Made by a program: the position numbers and the translations under genes | In this document: piece after piece, positions 47,036 to 60,724 of the stretch | Layout of the letters: every line of letters starts with the position of its first letter | Numbering within the stretch: position 1 is the first letter of the stretch | The notes under the pieces: model-generated | Databases searched by the model: none | The model's input: only the letters and a program-made list of their open reading frames with translations | Told to the model about the DNA's origin: nothing | DNA from: Auanema rhodensis | Lineage: Eukaryota > Nematoda > Chromadorea > Rhabditida > Rhabditidae | Reading direction: 5' to 3' | DNA: 64,000 nucleotides | NCBI GenBank assembly: GCA_964057225.1 | Contig: OZ059898.1 | Coordinates: forward strand, 2,232,001-2,296,000

Positions 47036-48439
47036 CAATGTAGTATAGTGCATTCGATGCGGATTTTTAAGCTGCGTCGATCTGTGTTATCAGATTTGCG
47101 CTAGCTTAAAAATGCACCGAGATATCAACTGATATAAGTTCACACTTATATCCTCGATTTTCACCCTGAAGAATTAATTTTTTCGTTGAATAACATTGTC
47201 CATCGTCTTTGCCTTGAAAAAAGGAATCTAAAAACATCTACTTTTTGCTAAATTATTTTGAAATTTTTCGAAAAAATTTTTGTCAAAATGTTTTTGGAAG
47301 CAATGTTGAGTGTACATGGAAACTCAACATACACTAATGCATCATTTTTCAAACGATCATAACTAATTTTTGTATTAAGCGTTTCTCAATGTAGTATAGT
47401 GCATTCGATGCGGATTTTTAAGCTGCGTCGATCTGTGTTATCAGATTTGCGCTAGCTTAAAAATGCACCGAGATATCAACTGATATAAGTTCACACTTAT
47501 ATCCTCGATTTTGACCCTGAAGAATTAATTTTTTCGTTGAATAACATTGTCCATCGTCTTTGCCTTGAAAAAAGGAATCTAAAAACATCTACTTTTTGCT
47601 AAATTATTTTGAAATTTTTCGAAAAAATTTTTGTCAAAATGTTTTTGGAAGCAATGTTGAGTGTACATGGAAACTCAACATACACTAATGCATCATTTTT
47701 CAAACGATCATAACTAATTTTTGTATTAAGCGTTTCTCAATGTAGTATAGTGCATTCGATGCGGATTTTTAAGCTGCGTCGATCTGTGTTATCAGATTTG
47801 CGCTAGCTTAAAAATGCACCGAGATATCAACTGATATAAGTTCACACTTATATCCTCGATTTTGACCCTGAAGAATTAATTTTTTCGTTGAATAACATTG
47901 TCCATCGTCTTTGCCTTGAAAAAAGGAATCTAAAAACATCTACTTTTTGCTAAATTATTTTGAAATTTTTCGAAAAAATTTTTGTCAAAATGTTTTTGGA
48001 AGCAATGTTGAGTGTACATGGAAACTCAACATACACTAATGCATCATTTTTCAAACGATCATAACTAATTTTTGTATTAAGCGTTTCTCAATGTAGTATA
48101 GTGCATTCGATGCGGATTTTTAAGCTGCGTCGATCTGTGTTATCAGATTTGCGCTAGCTTAAAAATGCACCGAGATATCAACTGATATAAGTTCACACTT
48201 ATATCCTCGATTTTGACCCTGAAGAATTAATTTTTTCGTTGAATAACAATGTCCATCGTCTTTGCCTTGAAAAAAGGAATCTAAAAACATCTACTTTTTG
48301 CTAAATTATTTTGAAATTTTTCGAAAAAATTTTTGTCAAAATGTTTTTGGAAGCAATGTTGAGTGTACATGGAAACTCAACATACACTAATGCATCATTT
48401 TTCAAACGATCATAACTAATTTTTGTATTAAGCGTTTCT
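47036..48439 (+). repeat. Monomers M135-M138, mostly g127 type
   Basis: M135 is plain. M136, M137 and M138 all carry c127g and are otherwise near identical; M138 adds AACAATGTCC. This is a short homogenised run at the start of the last domain. Confidence 0.88.
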
Positions 48440-50545
48440 CAATGTAGTATAGTGCATTCGATGCGGATTTTTAAGCTGCGTCGATCTGTGTTATCAGATT
48501 TGCGCTAGCTTAAAAATGCACCGAGATATCAACTGATATAAGTTCACACTTATATCCTCGATTTTCACCCTGAAGAATTAATTTTTTCGTTGAATAACAT
48601 TGTCCATCGTCTTTGCCTTGAAAAAAGGAATCTAAAAACATCTACTTTTTGCTAAATTATTTTGAAATTTTTCGAAAAAATTTTTGTCAAAATGTTTTTG
48701 GAAGCAATGTTGAGTGTACATGGAAACTCAACATACACTAATGCATCATTTTTCAAACGATCATAACTAATTTTTGTATTAAGCGTTTCTCAATGTAGTA
48801 TAGTGCATTCGATGCGGATTTTTAAGCTGCGTCGATCTGTGTTATCAGATTTGCGCTAGCTTAAAAATGCACCGAGATATCAACTGATATAAGTTCACAC
48901 TTATATCCTCGATTTTGACCCTGAAGAATTAATTTTTTCGTTGAATAACATTGTCCATCGTCTTTGCCTTGAAAAAAGGAATCTAAAAACATCTACTTTT
49001 TGCTAAATTATTTTGAAATTTTTCGAAAAAATTTTTGTCAAAATGTTTTTGGAAGCAATGTTGAGTGTACATGGAAACTCAACATACACTAATGCATCAT
49101 TTTTCAAACGATCATAACTAATTTTTGTATTAAGCGTTTCTCAATGTAGTATAGTGCATTCGATGCGGATTTTTAAGCTGCGTCGATCTGTGTTATCAGA
49201 TTTGCGCTAGCTTAAAAATGCACCGAGATATCAACTGATATAAGTTCACACTTATATCCTCGATTTTCACCCTGAAGAATTAATTTTTTCGTTGAATAAC
49301 ATTGTCCATCGTCTTTGCCTTGAAAAAAGGAATCTAAAAACATCTACTTTTTGCTAAATTATTTTGAAATTTTTCGAAAAAATTTTTGTCAAAATGTTTT
49401 TGGAAGCAATGTTGAGTGTACATGGAAACTCAACATACACTAATGCATCATTTTTCAAACGATCATAACTAATTTTTGTATTAAGCGTTTCTCAATGTAG
49501 TATAGTGCATTCGATGCGGATTTTTAAGCTGCGTCGATCTGTGTTATCAGATTTGCGCTAGCTTAAAAATGCACCGAGATATCAACTGATATAAGTTCAC
49601 ACTTATATCCTCGATTTTCACCCTGAAGAATTAATTTTTTCGTTGAATAACATTGTCCATCGTCTTTGCCTTGAAAAATGGAATCTAAAAACATCTACTT
49701 TTTGCTAAATTATTTTGAAATTTTTCGAAAAAATTTTTGTCAAAATGTTTTTGGAAGCAATGTTGAGTGTACATGGAAACTCAACATACACTAATGCATC
49801 ATTTTTCAAACGATCATAACTAATTTTTGTATTAAGCGTTTCTCAATGTAGTATAGTGCATTCGATGCGGATTTTTAAGCTGCGTCGATCTGTGTTATCA
49901 GATTTGCGCTAGCTTAAAAATGCACCGAGATATCAACTGATATAAGTTCACACTTATATCCTCGATTTTGACCCTGAAGAATTAATTTTTTCGTTGAATA
50001 ACATTGTCCATCGTCTTTGCCTTGAAAAAAGGAATCTAAAAACATCTACTTTTTGCTAAATTATTTTGAAATTTTTCGAAAAAATTTTTGTCAAAATGTT
50101 TTTGGAAGCAATGTTGAGTGTACATGGAAACTCAACATACACTAATGCATCATTTTTCAAACGATCATAACTAATTTTTGTATTGAGCGTTTCTCAATGT
50201 AGTATAGTGCATTCGATGCGGATTTTTAAGCTGCGTCGATCTGTGTTATCAGATTTGCGCTAGCTTAAAAATGCACCGAGATATCAACTGATATAAGTTC
50301 ACACTTATATCCTCGATTTTCACCCTGAAGATTTAATTTTTTCGTTGAATAACATTGTCCATCGTCTTTGCCTTGAAAAATGGAATCTAAAAACATCTAC
50401 TTTTTGCTAAATTATTTTGAAATTTTTCGAAAAAATTTTTGTCAAAATGTTTTTGGAAGCAATGTTGAGTGTACATGGAAACTCAACATACACTAATGCA
50501 TCATTTTTCAAACGATCATAACTAATTTTTGTATTAAGCGTTTCT
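48440..50545 (+). repeat. 6-monomer higher-order repeat, copy 1 (M139-M144)
   Basis: The order is plain, c127g, plain, GAATT with t187, c127g with a342g (ATTGAGCG), then t138 with t187. The same six-step order is at 50546-52651 and 54056-56161 (2106-bp unit). Confidence 0.9.
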
Positions 50546-52651
50546 CAATGTAGTATAGTGCATTCGATGCGGATTTTTAAGCTGCGTCGATCTGTGTTAT
50601 CAGATTTGCGCTAGCTTAAAAATGCACCGAGATATCAACTGATATAAGTTCACACTTATATCCTCGATTTTCACCCTGAAGAATTAATTTTTTCGTTGAA
50701 TAACATTGTCCATCGTCTTTGCCTTGAAAAAAGGAATCTAAAAACATCTACTTTTTGCTAAATTATTTTGAAATTTTTCGAAAAAATTTTTGTCAAAATG
50801 TTTTTGGAAGCAATGTTGAGTGTACATGGAAACTCAACATACACTAATGCATCATTTTTCAAACGATCATAACTAATTTTTGTATTAAGCGTTTCTCAAT
50901 GTAGTATAGTGCATTCGATGCGGATTTTTAAGCTGCGTCGATCTGTGTTATCAGATTTGCGCTAGCTTAAAAATGCACCGAGATATCAACTGATATAAGT
51001 TCACACTTATATCCTCGATTTTGACCCTGAAGAATTAATTTTTTTGTTGAATAACATTGTCCATCGTCTTTGCCTTGAAAAAAGGAATCTAAAAACATCT
51101 ACTTTTTGCTAAATTATTTTGAAATTTTTCGAAAAAATTTTTGTCAAAATGTTTTTGGAAGCAATGTTGAGTGTACATGGAAACTCAACATACACTAATG
51201 CATCATTTTTCAAACGATCATAACTAATTTTTGTATTAAGCGTTTCTCAATGTAGTATAGTGCATTCGATGCGGATTTTTAAGCTGCGTCGATCTGTGTT
51301 ATCAGATTTGCGCTAGCTTAAAAATGCACCGAGATATCAACTGATATAAGTTCACACTTATATCCTCGATTTTCACCCTGAAGAATTAATTTTTTCGTTG
51401 AATAACATTGTCCATCGTCTTTGCCTTGAAAAAAGGAATCTAAAAACATCTACTTTTTGCTAAATTATTTTGAAATTTTTCGAAAAAATTTTTGTCAAAA
51501 TGTTTTTGGAAGCAATGTTGAGTGTACATGGAAACTCAACATACACTAATGCATCATTTTTCAAACGATCATAACTAATTTTTGTATTAAGCGTTTCTCA
51601 ATGTAGTATAGTGCATTCGATGCGGATTTTTAAGCTGCGTCGATCTGTGTTATCAGATTTGCGCTAGCTTAAAAATGCACCGAGATATCAACTGATATAA
51701 GTTCACACTTATATCCTCGATTTTCACCCTGAAGAATTAATTTTTTCGTTGAATAACATTGTCCATCGTCTTTGCCTTGAAAAATGGAATCTAAAAACAT
51801 CTACTTTTTGCTAAATTATTTTGAAATTTTTCGAAAAAATTTTTGTCAAAATGTTTTTGGAAGCAATGTTGAGTGTACATGGAAACTCAACATACACTAA
51901 TGCATCATTTTTCAAACGATCATAACTAATTTTTGTATTAAGCGTTTCTCAATGTAGTATAGTGCATTCGATGCGGATTTTTAAGCTGCGTCGATCTGTG
52001 TTATCAGATTTGCGCTAGCTTAAAAATGCACCGAGATATCAACTGATATAAGTTCACACTTATATCCTCGATTTTGACCCTGAAGAATTAATTTTTTCGT
52101 TGAATAACATTGTCCATCGTCTTTGCCTTGAAAAAAGGAATCTAAAAACATCTACTTTTTGCTAAATTATTTTGAAATTTTTCGAAAAAATTTTTGTCAA
52201 AATGTTTTTGGAAGCAATGTTGAGTGTACATGGAAACTCAACATACACTAATGCATCATTTTTCAAACGATCATAACTAATTTTTGTATTGAGCGTTTCT
52301 CAATGTAGTATAGTGCATTCGATGCGGATTTTTAAGCTGCGTCGATCTGTGTTATCAGATTTGCGCTAGCTTAAAAATGCACCGAGATATCAACTGATAT
52401 AAGTTCACACTTATATCCTCGATTTTCACCCTGAAGATTTAATTTTTTCGTTGAATAACATTGTCCATCGTCTTTGCCTTGAAAAATGGAATCTAAAAAC
52501 ATCTACTTTTTGCTAAATTATTTTGAAATTTTTCGAAAAAATTTTTGTCAAAATGTTTTTGGAAGCAATGTTGAGTGTACATGGAAACTCAACATACACT
52601 AATGCATCATTTTTCAAACGATCATAACTAATTTTTGTATTAAGCGTTTCT
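50546..52651 (+). repeat. 6-monomer higher-order repeat, copy 2 (M145-M150)
   Basis: Same six types in the same order as 48440-50545. The c127g monomer M146 has T149 where M140 has C. Confidence 0.9.
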
Positions 52652-54055
52652 CAATGTAGTATAGTGCATTCGATGCGGATTTTTAAGCTGCGTCGATCTG
52701 TGTTATCAGATTGGCGCTAGCTTAAAAATGCACCGAGATATCAACTGATATAAGTTCACACTTATATCCTCGATTTTCACCCTGAAGAATTAATTTTTTT
52801 GTTGAATAACATTGTCCATCGCCTTTGCCTTAAAAAAAGGAATCTAAAAACATCTACTTTTTGCTAAATTATTTTGAAATTTTTCGAAAAAATTTTTGTC
52901 AAAATGTTTTTGGAAGCAATGTTGAGTGTACATGGAAACTCAACATACACTAATGCATCATTTTTCAAACGATCATAACTAATTTTTGTATTGAGCGTTT
53001 CTCAATGTAGTATAGTGCATTCGATGCGGATTTTTAAGCTGCGTCGATCTGTGTTATCAGATTTGCGCTAGCTTAAAAATGCACCGAGATATCAACTGAT
53101 ATAAGTTCACACTTATATCCTCGATTTTCACCCTGAAGAATTAATTTTTTCGTTGAATAACATTGTCCATCGTCTTTGCCTTGAAAAATGGAATCTAAAA
53201 ACATCTACTTTTTGCTAAATTATTTTGAAATTTTTCGAAAAAATTTTTGTCAAAATGTTTTTGGAAGCAATGTTGAGTGTACATGGAAACTCAACATACA
53301 CTAATGCATCATTTTTCAAACGATCATAACTAATTTTTGTATTAAGCGTTTCTCAATGTAGTATAGTGCATTCGATGCGGATTTTTAAGCTGCGTCGATC
53401 TGTGTTATCAGATTTGCGCTAGCTTAAAAATGCACCGAGATATCAACTGATATAAGTTCACACTTATATCCTCGATTTTGACCCTGAAGAATTAATTTTT
53501 TCGTTGAATAACATTGTCCATCGTCTTTGCCTTGAAAAAAGGAATCTAAAAACATCTACTTTTTGCTAAATTATTTTGAAATTTTTCGAAAAAATTTTTG
53601 TCAAAATGTTTTTGGAAGCAATGTTGAGTGTACATGGAAACTCAACATACACTAATGCATCATTTTTCAAACGATCATAACTAATTTTTGTATTGAGCGT
53701 TTCTCAATGTAGTATAGTGCATTCGATGCGGATTTTTAAGCTGCGTCGATCTGTGTTATCAGATTTGCGCTAGCTTAAAAATGCACCGAGATATCAACTG
53801 ATATAAGTTCACACTTATATCCTCGATTTTCACCCTGAAGATTTAATTTTTTCGTTGAATAACATTGTCCATCGTCTTTGCCTTGAAAAATGGAATCTAA
53901 AAACATCTACTTTTTGCTAAATTATTTTGAAATTTTTCGAAAAAATTTTTGTCAAAATGTTTTTGGAAGCAATGTTGAGTGTACATGGAAACTCAACATA
54001 CACTAATGCATCATTTTTCAAACGATCATAACTAATTTTTGTATTAAGCGTTTCT
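52652..54055 (+). repeat. 4-monomer derivative unit (M151-M154)
   Basis: M151 introduces a new type with t62g (GATTGGCGC), T149, CATCGCC and GCCTTAAAAAAAGG, and ends in ATTGAGCG. It is followed by the last three steps of the six-monomer unit (GAATT/t187, c127g/a342g, t138/t187). M151 replaces the first three steps. Confidence 0.88.
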
Positions 54056-56161
54056 CAATGTAGTATAGTGCATTCGATGCGGATTTTTAAGCTGCGTCGA
54101 TCTGTGTTATCAGATTTGCGCTAGCTTAAAAATGCACCGAGATATCAACTGATATAAGTTCACACTTATATCCTCGATTTTCACCCTGAAGAATTAATTT
54201 TTTCGTTGAATAACATTGTCCATCGTCTTTGCCTTGAAAAAAGGAATCTAAAAACATCTACTTTTTGCTAAATTATTTTGAAATTTTTCGAAAAAATTTT
54301 TGTCAAAATGTTTTTGGAAGCAATGTTGAGTGTACATGGAAACTCAACATACACTAATGCATCATTTTTCAAACGATCATAACTAATTTTTGTATTAAGC
54401 GTTTCTCAATGTAGTATAGTGCATTCGATGCGGATTTTTAAGCTGCGTCGATCTGTGTTATCAGATTTGCGCTAGCTTAAAAATGCACCGAGATATCAAC
54501 TGATATAAGTTCACACTTATATCCTCGATTTTGACCCTGAAGAATTAATTTTTTCGTTGAATAACATTGTCCATCGTCTTTGCCTTGAAAAAAGGAATCT
54601 AAAAACATCTACTTTTTGCTAAATTATTTTGAAATTTTTCGAAAAAATTTTTGTCAAAATGTTTTTGGAAGCAATGTTGAGTGTACATGGAAACTCAACA
54701 TACACTAATGCATCATTTTTCAAACGATCATAACTAATTTTTGTATTAAGCGTTTCTCAATGTAGTATAGTGCATTCGATGCGGATTTTTAAGCTGCGTC
54801 GATCTGTGTTATCAGATTTGCGCTAGCTTAAAAATGCACCGAGATATCAACTGATATAAGTTCACACTTATATCCTCGATTTTCACCCTGAAGAATTAAT
54901 TTTTTCGTTGAATAACATTGTCCATCGTCTTTGCCTTGAAAAAAGGAATCTAAAAACATCTACTTTTTGCTAAATTATTTTGAAATTTTTCGAAAAAATT
55001 TTTGTCAAAATGTTTTTGGAAGCAATGTTGAGTGTACATGGAAACTCAACATACACTAATGCATCATTTTTCAAACGATCATAACTAATTTTTGTATTAA
55101 GCGTTTCTCAATGTAGTATAGTGCATTCGATGCGGATTTTTAAGCTGCGTCGATCTGTGTTATCAGATTTGCGCTAGCTTAAAAATGCACCGAGATATCA
55201 ACTGATATAAGTTCACACTTATATCCTCGATTTTCACCCTGAAGAATTAATTTTTTCGTTGAATAACATTGTCCATCGTCTTTGCCTTGAAAAATGGAAT
55301 CTAAAAACATCTACTTTTTGCTAAATTATTTTGAAATTTTTCGAAAAAATTTTTGTCAAAATGTTTTTGGAAGCAATGTTGAGTGTACATGGAAACTCAA
55401 CATACACTAATGCATCATTTTTCAAACGATCATAACTAATTTTTGTATTAAGCGTTTCTCAATGTAGTATAGTGCATTCGATGCGGATTTTTAAGCTGCG
55501 TCGATCTGTGTTATCAGATTTGCGCTAGCTTAAAAATGCACCGAGATATCAACTGATATAAGTTCACACTTATATCCTCGATTTTGACCCTGAAGAATTA
55601 ATTTTTTCGTTGAATAACATTGTCCATCGTCTTTGCCTTGAAAAAAGGAATCTAAAAACATCTACTTTTTGCTAAATTATTTTGAAATTTTTCGAAAAAA
55701 TTTTTGTCAAAATGTTTTTGGAAGCAATGTTGAGTGTACATGGAAACTCAACATACACTAATGCATCATTTTTCAAACGATCATAACTAATTTTTGTATT
55801 GAGCGTTTCTCAATGTAGTATAGTGCATTCGATGCGGATTTTTAAGCTGCGTCGATCTGTGTTATCAGATTTGCGCTAGCTTAAAAATGCACCGAGATAT
55901 CAACTGATATAAGTTCACACTTATATCCTCGATTTTCACCCTGAAGATTTAATTTTTTCGTTGAATAACATTGTCCATCGTCTTTGCCTTGAAAAATGGA
56001 ATCTAAAAACATCTACTTTTTGCTAAATTATTTTGAAATTTTTCGAAAAAATTTTTGTCAAAATGTTTTTGGAAGCAATGTTGAGTGTACATGGAAACTC
56101 AACATACACTAATGCATCATTTTTCAAACGATCATAACTAATTTTTGTATTAAGCGTTTCT
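54056..56161 (+). repeat. 6-monomer higher-order repeat, copy 3 (M155-M160)
   Basis: Same six types and order as 48440-50545. With M151-M154 it forms a ten-monomer block. Confidence 0.9.
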
Positions 56162-57916
56162 CAATGTAGTATAGTGCATTCGATGCGGATTTTTAAGCTG
56201 CGTCGATCTGTGTTATCAGATTGGCGCTAGCTTAAAAATGCACCGAGATATCAACTGATATAAGTTCACACTTATATCCTCGATTTTCACCCTGAAGAAT
56301 TAATTTTTTTGTTGAATAACATTGTCCATCGCCTTTGCCTTAAAAAAAGGAATCTAAAAACATCTACTTTTTGCTAAATTATTTTGAAATTTTTCGAAAA
56401 AATTTTTGTCAAAATGTTTTTGGAAGCAATGTTGAGTGTACATGGAAACTCAACATACACTAATGCATCATTTTTCAAACGATCATAACTAATTTTTGTA
56501 TTAAGCGTTTCTCAATGTAGTATAGTGCATTCGATGCGGATTTTTAAGCTGCGTCGATCTGTGTTATCAGATTTGCGCTAGCTTAAAAATGCACCGAGAT
56601 ATCAACTGATATAAGTTCACACTTATATCCTCGATTTTCACCCTGAAGAATTAATTTTTTCGTTGAATAACATTGTCCATCGTCTTTGCCTTGAAAAATG
56701 GAATCTAAAAACATCTACTTTTTGCTAAATTATTTTGAAATTTTTCGAAAAAATTTTTGTCAAAATGTTTTTGGAAGCAATGTTGAGTGTACATGGAAAC
56801 TCAACATACACTAATGCATCATTTTTCAAACGATCATAACTAATTTTTGTATTAAGCGTTTCTCAATGTAGTATAGTGCATTCGATGCGGATTTTTAAGC
56901 TGCGTCGATCTGTGTTATCAGATTTGCGCTAGCTTAAAAATGCACCGAGATATCAACTGATATAAGTTCACACTTATATCCTCGATTTTCACCCTGAAGA
57001 ATTAATTTTTTCGTTGAATAACATTGTCCATCGTCTTTGCCTTGAAAAATGGAATCTAAAAACATCTACTTTTTGCTAAATTATTTTGAAATTTTTCGAA
57101 AAAATTTTTGTCAAAATGTTTTTGGAAGCAATGTTGAGTGTACATGGAAACTCAACATACACTAATGCATCATTTTTCAAACGATCATAACTAATTTTTG
57201 TATTAAGCGTTTCTCAATGTAGTATAGTGCATTCGATGCGGATTTTTAAGCTGCGTCGATCTGTGTTATCAGATTTGCGCTAGCTTAAAAATGCACCGAG
57301 ATATCAACTGATATAAGTTCACACTTATATCCTCGATTTTGACCCTGAAGAATTAATTTTTTCGTTGAATAACATTGTCCATCGTCTTTGCCTTGAAAAA
57401 AGGAATCTAAAAACATCTACTTTTTGCTAAATTATTTTGAAATTTTTCGAAAAAATTTTTGTCAAAATGTTTTTGGAAGCAATGTTGAGTGTACATGGAA
57501 ACTCAACATACACTAATGCATCATTTTTCAAACGATCATAACTAATTTTTGTATTGAGCGTTTCTCAATGTAGTATAGTGCATTCGATGCGGATTTTTAA
57601 GCTGCGTCGATCTGTGTTATCAGATTTGCGCTAGCTTAAAAATGCACCGAGATATCAACTGATATAAGTTCACACTTATATCCTCGATTTTCACCCTGAA
57701 GATTTAATTTTTTCGTTGAATAACATTGTCCATCGTCTTTGCCTTGAAAAATGGAATCTAAAAACATCTACTTTTTGCTAAATTATTTTGAAATTTTTCG
57801 AAAAAATTTTTGTCAAAATGTTTTTGGAAGCAATGTTGAGTGTACATGGAAACTCAACATACACTAATGCATCATTTTTCAAACGATCATAACTAATTTT
57901 TGTATTAAGCGTTTCT
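56162..57916 (+). repeat. 5-monomer derivative unit (M161-M165)
   Basis: The t62g type M161 is followed by two GAATT/t187 monomers, then c127g/a342g and t138/t187. It equals the M151-M154 unit with one monomer doubled; M161 lacks the a342g seen in M151. Confidence 0.88.
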
Positions 57917-60724
57917 CAATGTAGTATAGTGCATTCGATGCGGATTTTTAAGCTGCGTCGATCTGTGTTATCAGATTGGCGCTAGCTTAAAAATGCACCG
58001 AGATATCAACTGATATAAGTTCACACTTATATCCTCGATTTTCACCCTGAAGAATTAATTTTTTTGTTGAATAACATTGTCCATCGCCTTTGCCTTAAAA
58101 AAAGGAATCTAAAAACATCTACTTTTTGCTAAATTATTTTGAAATTTTTCGAAAAAATTTTTGTCAAAATGTTTTTGGAAGCAATGTTGAGTGTACATGG
58201 AAACTCAACATACACTAATGCATCATTTTTCAAACGATCATAACTAATTTTTGTATTAAGCGTTTCTCAATGTAGTATAGTGCATTCGATGCGGATTTTT
58301 AAGCTGCGTCGATCTGTGTTATCAGATTTGCGCTAGCTTAAAAATGCACCGAGATATCAACTGATATAAGTTCACACTTATATCCTCGATTTTCACCCTG
58401 AAGAATTAATTTTTTCGTTGAATAACATTGTCCATCGTCTTTGCCTTGAAAAATGGAATCTAAAAACATCTACTTTTTGCTAAATTATTTTGAAATTTTT
58501 CGAAAAAATTTTTGTCAAAATGTTTTTGGAAGCAATGTTGAGTGTACATGGAAACTCAACATACACTAATGCATCATTTTTCAAACGATCATAACTAATT
58601 TTTGTATTAAGCGTTTCTCAATGTAGTATAGTGCATTCGATGCGGATTTTTAAGCTGCGTCGATCTGTGTTATCAGATTTGCGCTAGCTTAAAAATGCAC
58701 CGAGATATCAACTGATATAAGTTCACACTTATATCCTCGATTTTCACCCTGAAGAATTAATTTTTTCGTTGAATAACATTGTCCATCGTCTTTGCCTTGA
58801 AAAATGGAATCTAAAAACATCTACTTTTTGCTAAATTATTTTGAAATTTTTCGAAAAAATTTTTGTCAAAATGTTTTTGGAAGCAATGTTGAGTGTACAT
58901 GGAAACTCAACATACACTAATGCATCATTTTTCAAACGATCATAACTAATTTTTGTATTAAGCGTTTCTCAATGTAGTATAGTGCATTCGATGCGGATTT
59001 TTAAGCTGCGTCGATCTGTGTTATCAGATTTGCGCTAGCTTAAAAATGCACCGAGATATCAACTGATATAAGTTCACACTTATATCCTCGATTTTGACCC
59101 TGAAGAATTAATTTTTTCGTTGAATAACATTGTCCATCGTCTTTGCCTTGAAAAAAGGAATCTAAAAACATCTACTTTTTGCTAAATTATTTTGAAATTT
59201 TTCGAAAAAATTTTTGTCAAAATGTTTTTGGAAGCAATGTTGAGTGTACATGGAAACTCAACATACACTAATGCATCATTTTTCAAACGATCATAACTAA
59301 TTTTTGTATTAAGCGTTTCTCAATGTAGTATAGTGCATTCGATGCGGATTTTTAAGCTGCGTCGATCTGTGTTATCAGATTTGCGCTAGCTTAAAAATGC
59401 ACCGAGATATCAACTGATATAAGTTCACACTTATATCCTCGATTTTCACCCTGAAGAATTAATTTTTTCGTTGAATAACATTGTCCATCGTCTTTGCCTT
59501 GAAAAAAGGAATCTAAAAACATCTACTTTTTGCTAAATTATTTTGAAATTTTTCGAAAAAATTTTTGTCAAAATGTTTTTGGAAGCAATGTTGAGTGTAC
59601 ATGGAAACTCAACATACACTAATGCATCATTTTTCAAACGATCATAACTAATTTTTGTATTAAGCGTTTCTCAATGTAGTATAGTGCATTCGATGCGGAT
59701 TTTTAAGCTGCGTCGATCTGTGTTATCAGATTTGCGCTAGCTTAAAAATGCACCGAGATATCAACTGATATAAGTTCACACTTATATCCTCGATTTTCAC
59801 CCTGAAGAATTAATTTTTTCGTTGAATAACATTGTCCATCGTCTTTGCCTTGAAAAATGGAATCTAAAAACATCTACTTTTTGCTAAATTATTTTGAAAT
59901 TTTTCGAAAAAATTTTTGTCAAAATGTTTTTGGAAGCAATGTTGAGTGTACATGGAAACTCAACATACACTAATGCATCATTTTTCAAACGATCATAACT
60001 AATTTTTGTATTAAGCGTTTCTCAATGTAGTATAGTGCATTCGATGCGGATTTTTAAGCTGCGTCGATCTGTGTTATCAGATTTGCGCTAGCTTAAAAAT
60101 GCACCGAGATATCAACTGATATAAGTTCACACTTATATCCTCGATTTTGACCCTGAAGAATTAATTTTTTCGTTGAATAACATTGTCCATCGTCTTTGCC
60201 TTGAAAAAAGGAATCTAAAAACATCTACTTTTTGCTAAATTATTTTGAAATTTTTCGAAAAAATTTTTGTCAAAATGTTTTTGGAAGCAATGTTGAGTGT
60301 ACATGGAAACTCAACATACACTAATGCATCATTTTTCAAACGATCATAACTAATTTTTGTATTGAGCGTTTCTCAATGTAGTATAGTGCATTCGATGCGG
60401 ATTTTTAAGCTGCGTCGATCTGTGTTATCAGATTTGCGCTAGCTTAAAAATGCACCGAGATATCAACTGATATAAGTTCACACTTATATCCTCGATTTTC
60501 ACCCTGAAGATTTAATTTTTTCGTTGAATAACATTGTCCATCGTCTTTGCCTTGAAAAATGGAATCTAAAAACATCTACTTTTTGCTAAATTATTTTGAA
60601 ATTTTTCGAAAAAATTTTTGTCAAAATGTTTTTGGAAGCAATGTTGAGTGTACATGGAAACTCAACATACACTAATGCATCATTTTTCAAACGATCATAA
60701 CTAATTTTTGTATTAAGCGTTTCT
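57917..60724 (+). repeat. 8-monomer derivative unit (M166-M173)
   Basis: Order: t62g type, two GAATT/t187, c127g, plain, GAATT/t187, c127g/a342g, t138/t187. It reads as the start of the 5-monomer unit spliced to the second half of the 6-monomer unit. Confidence 0.88.
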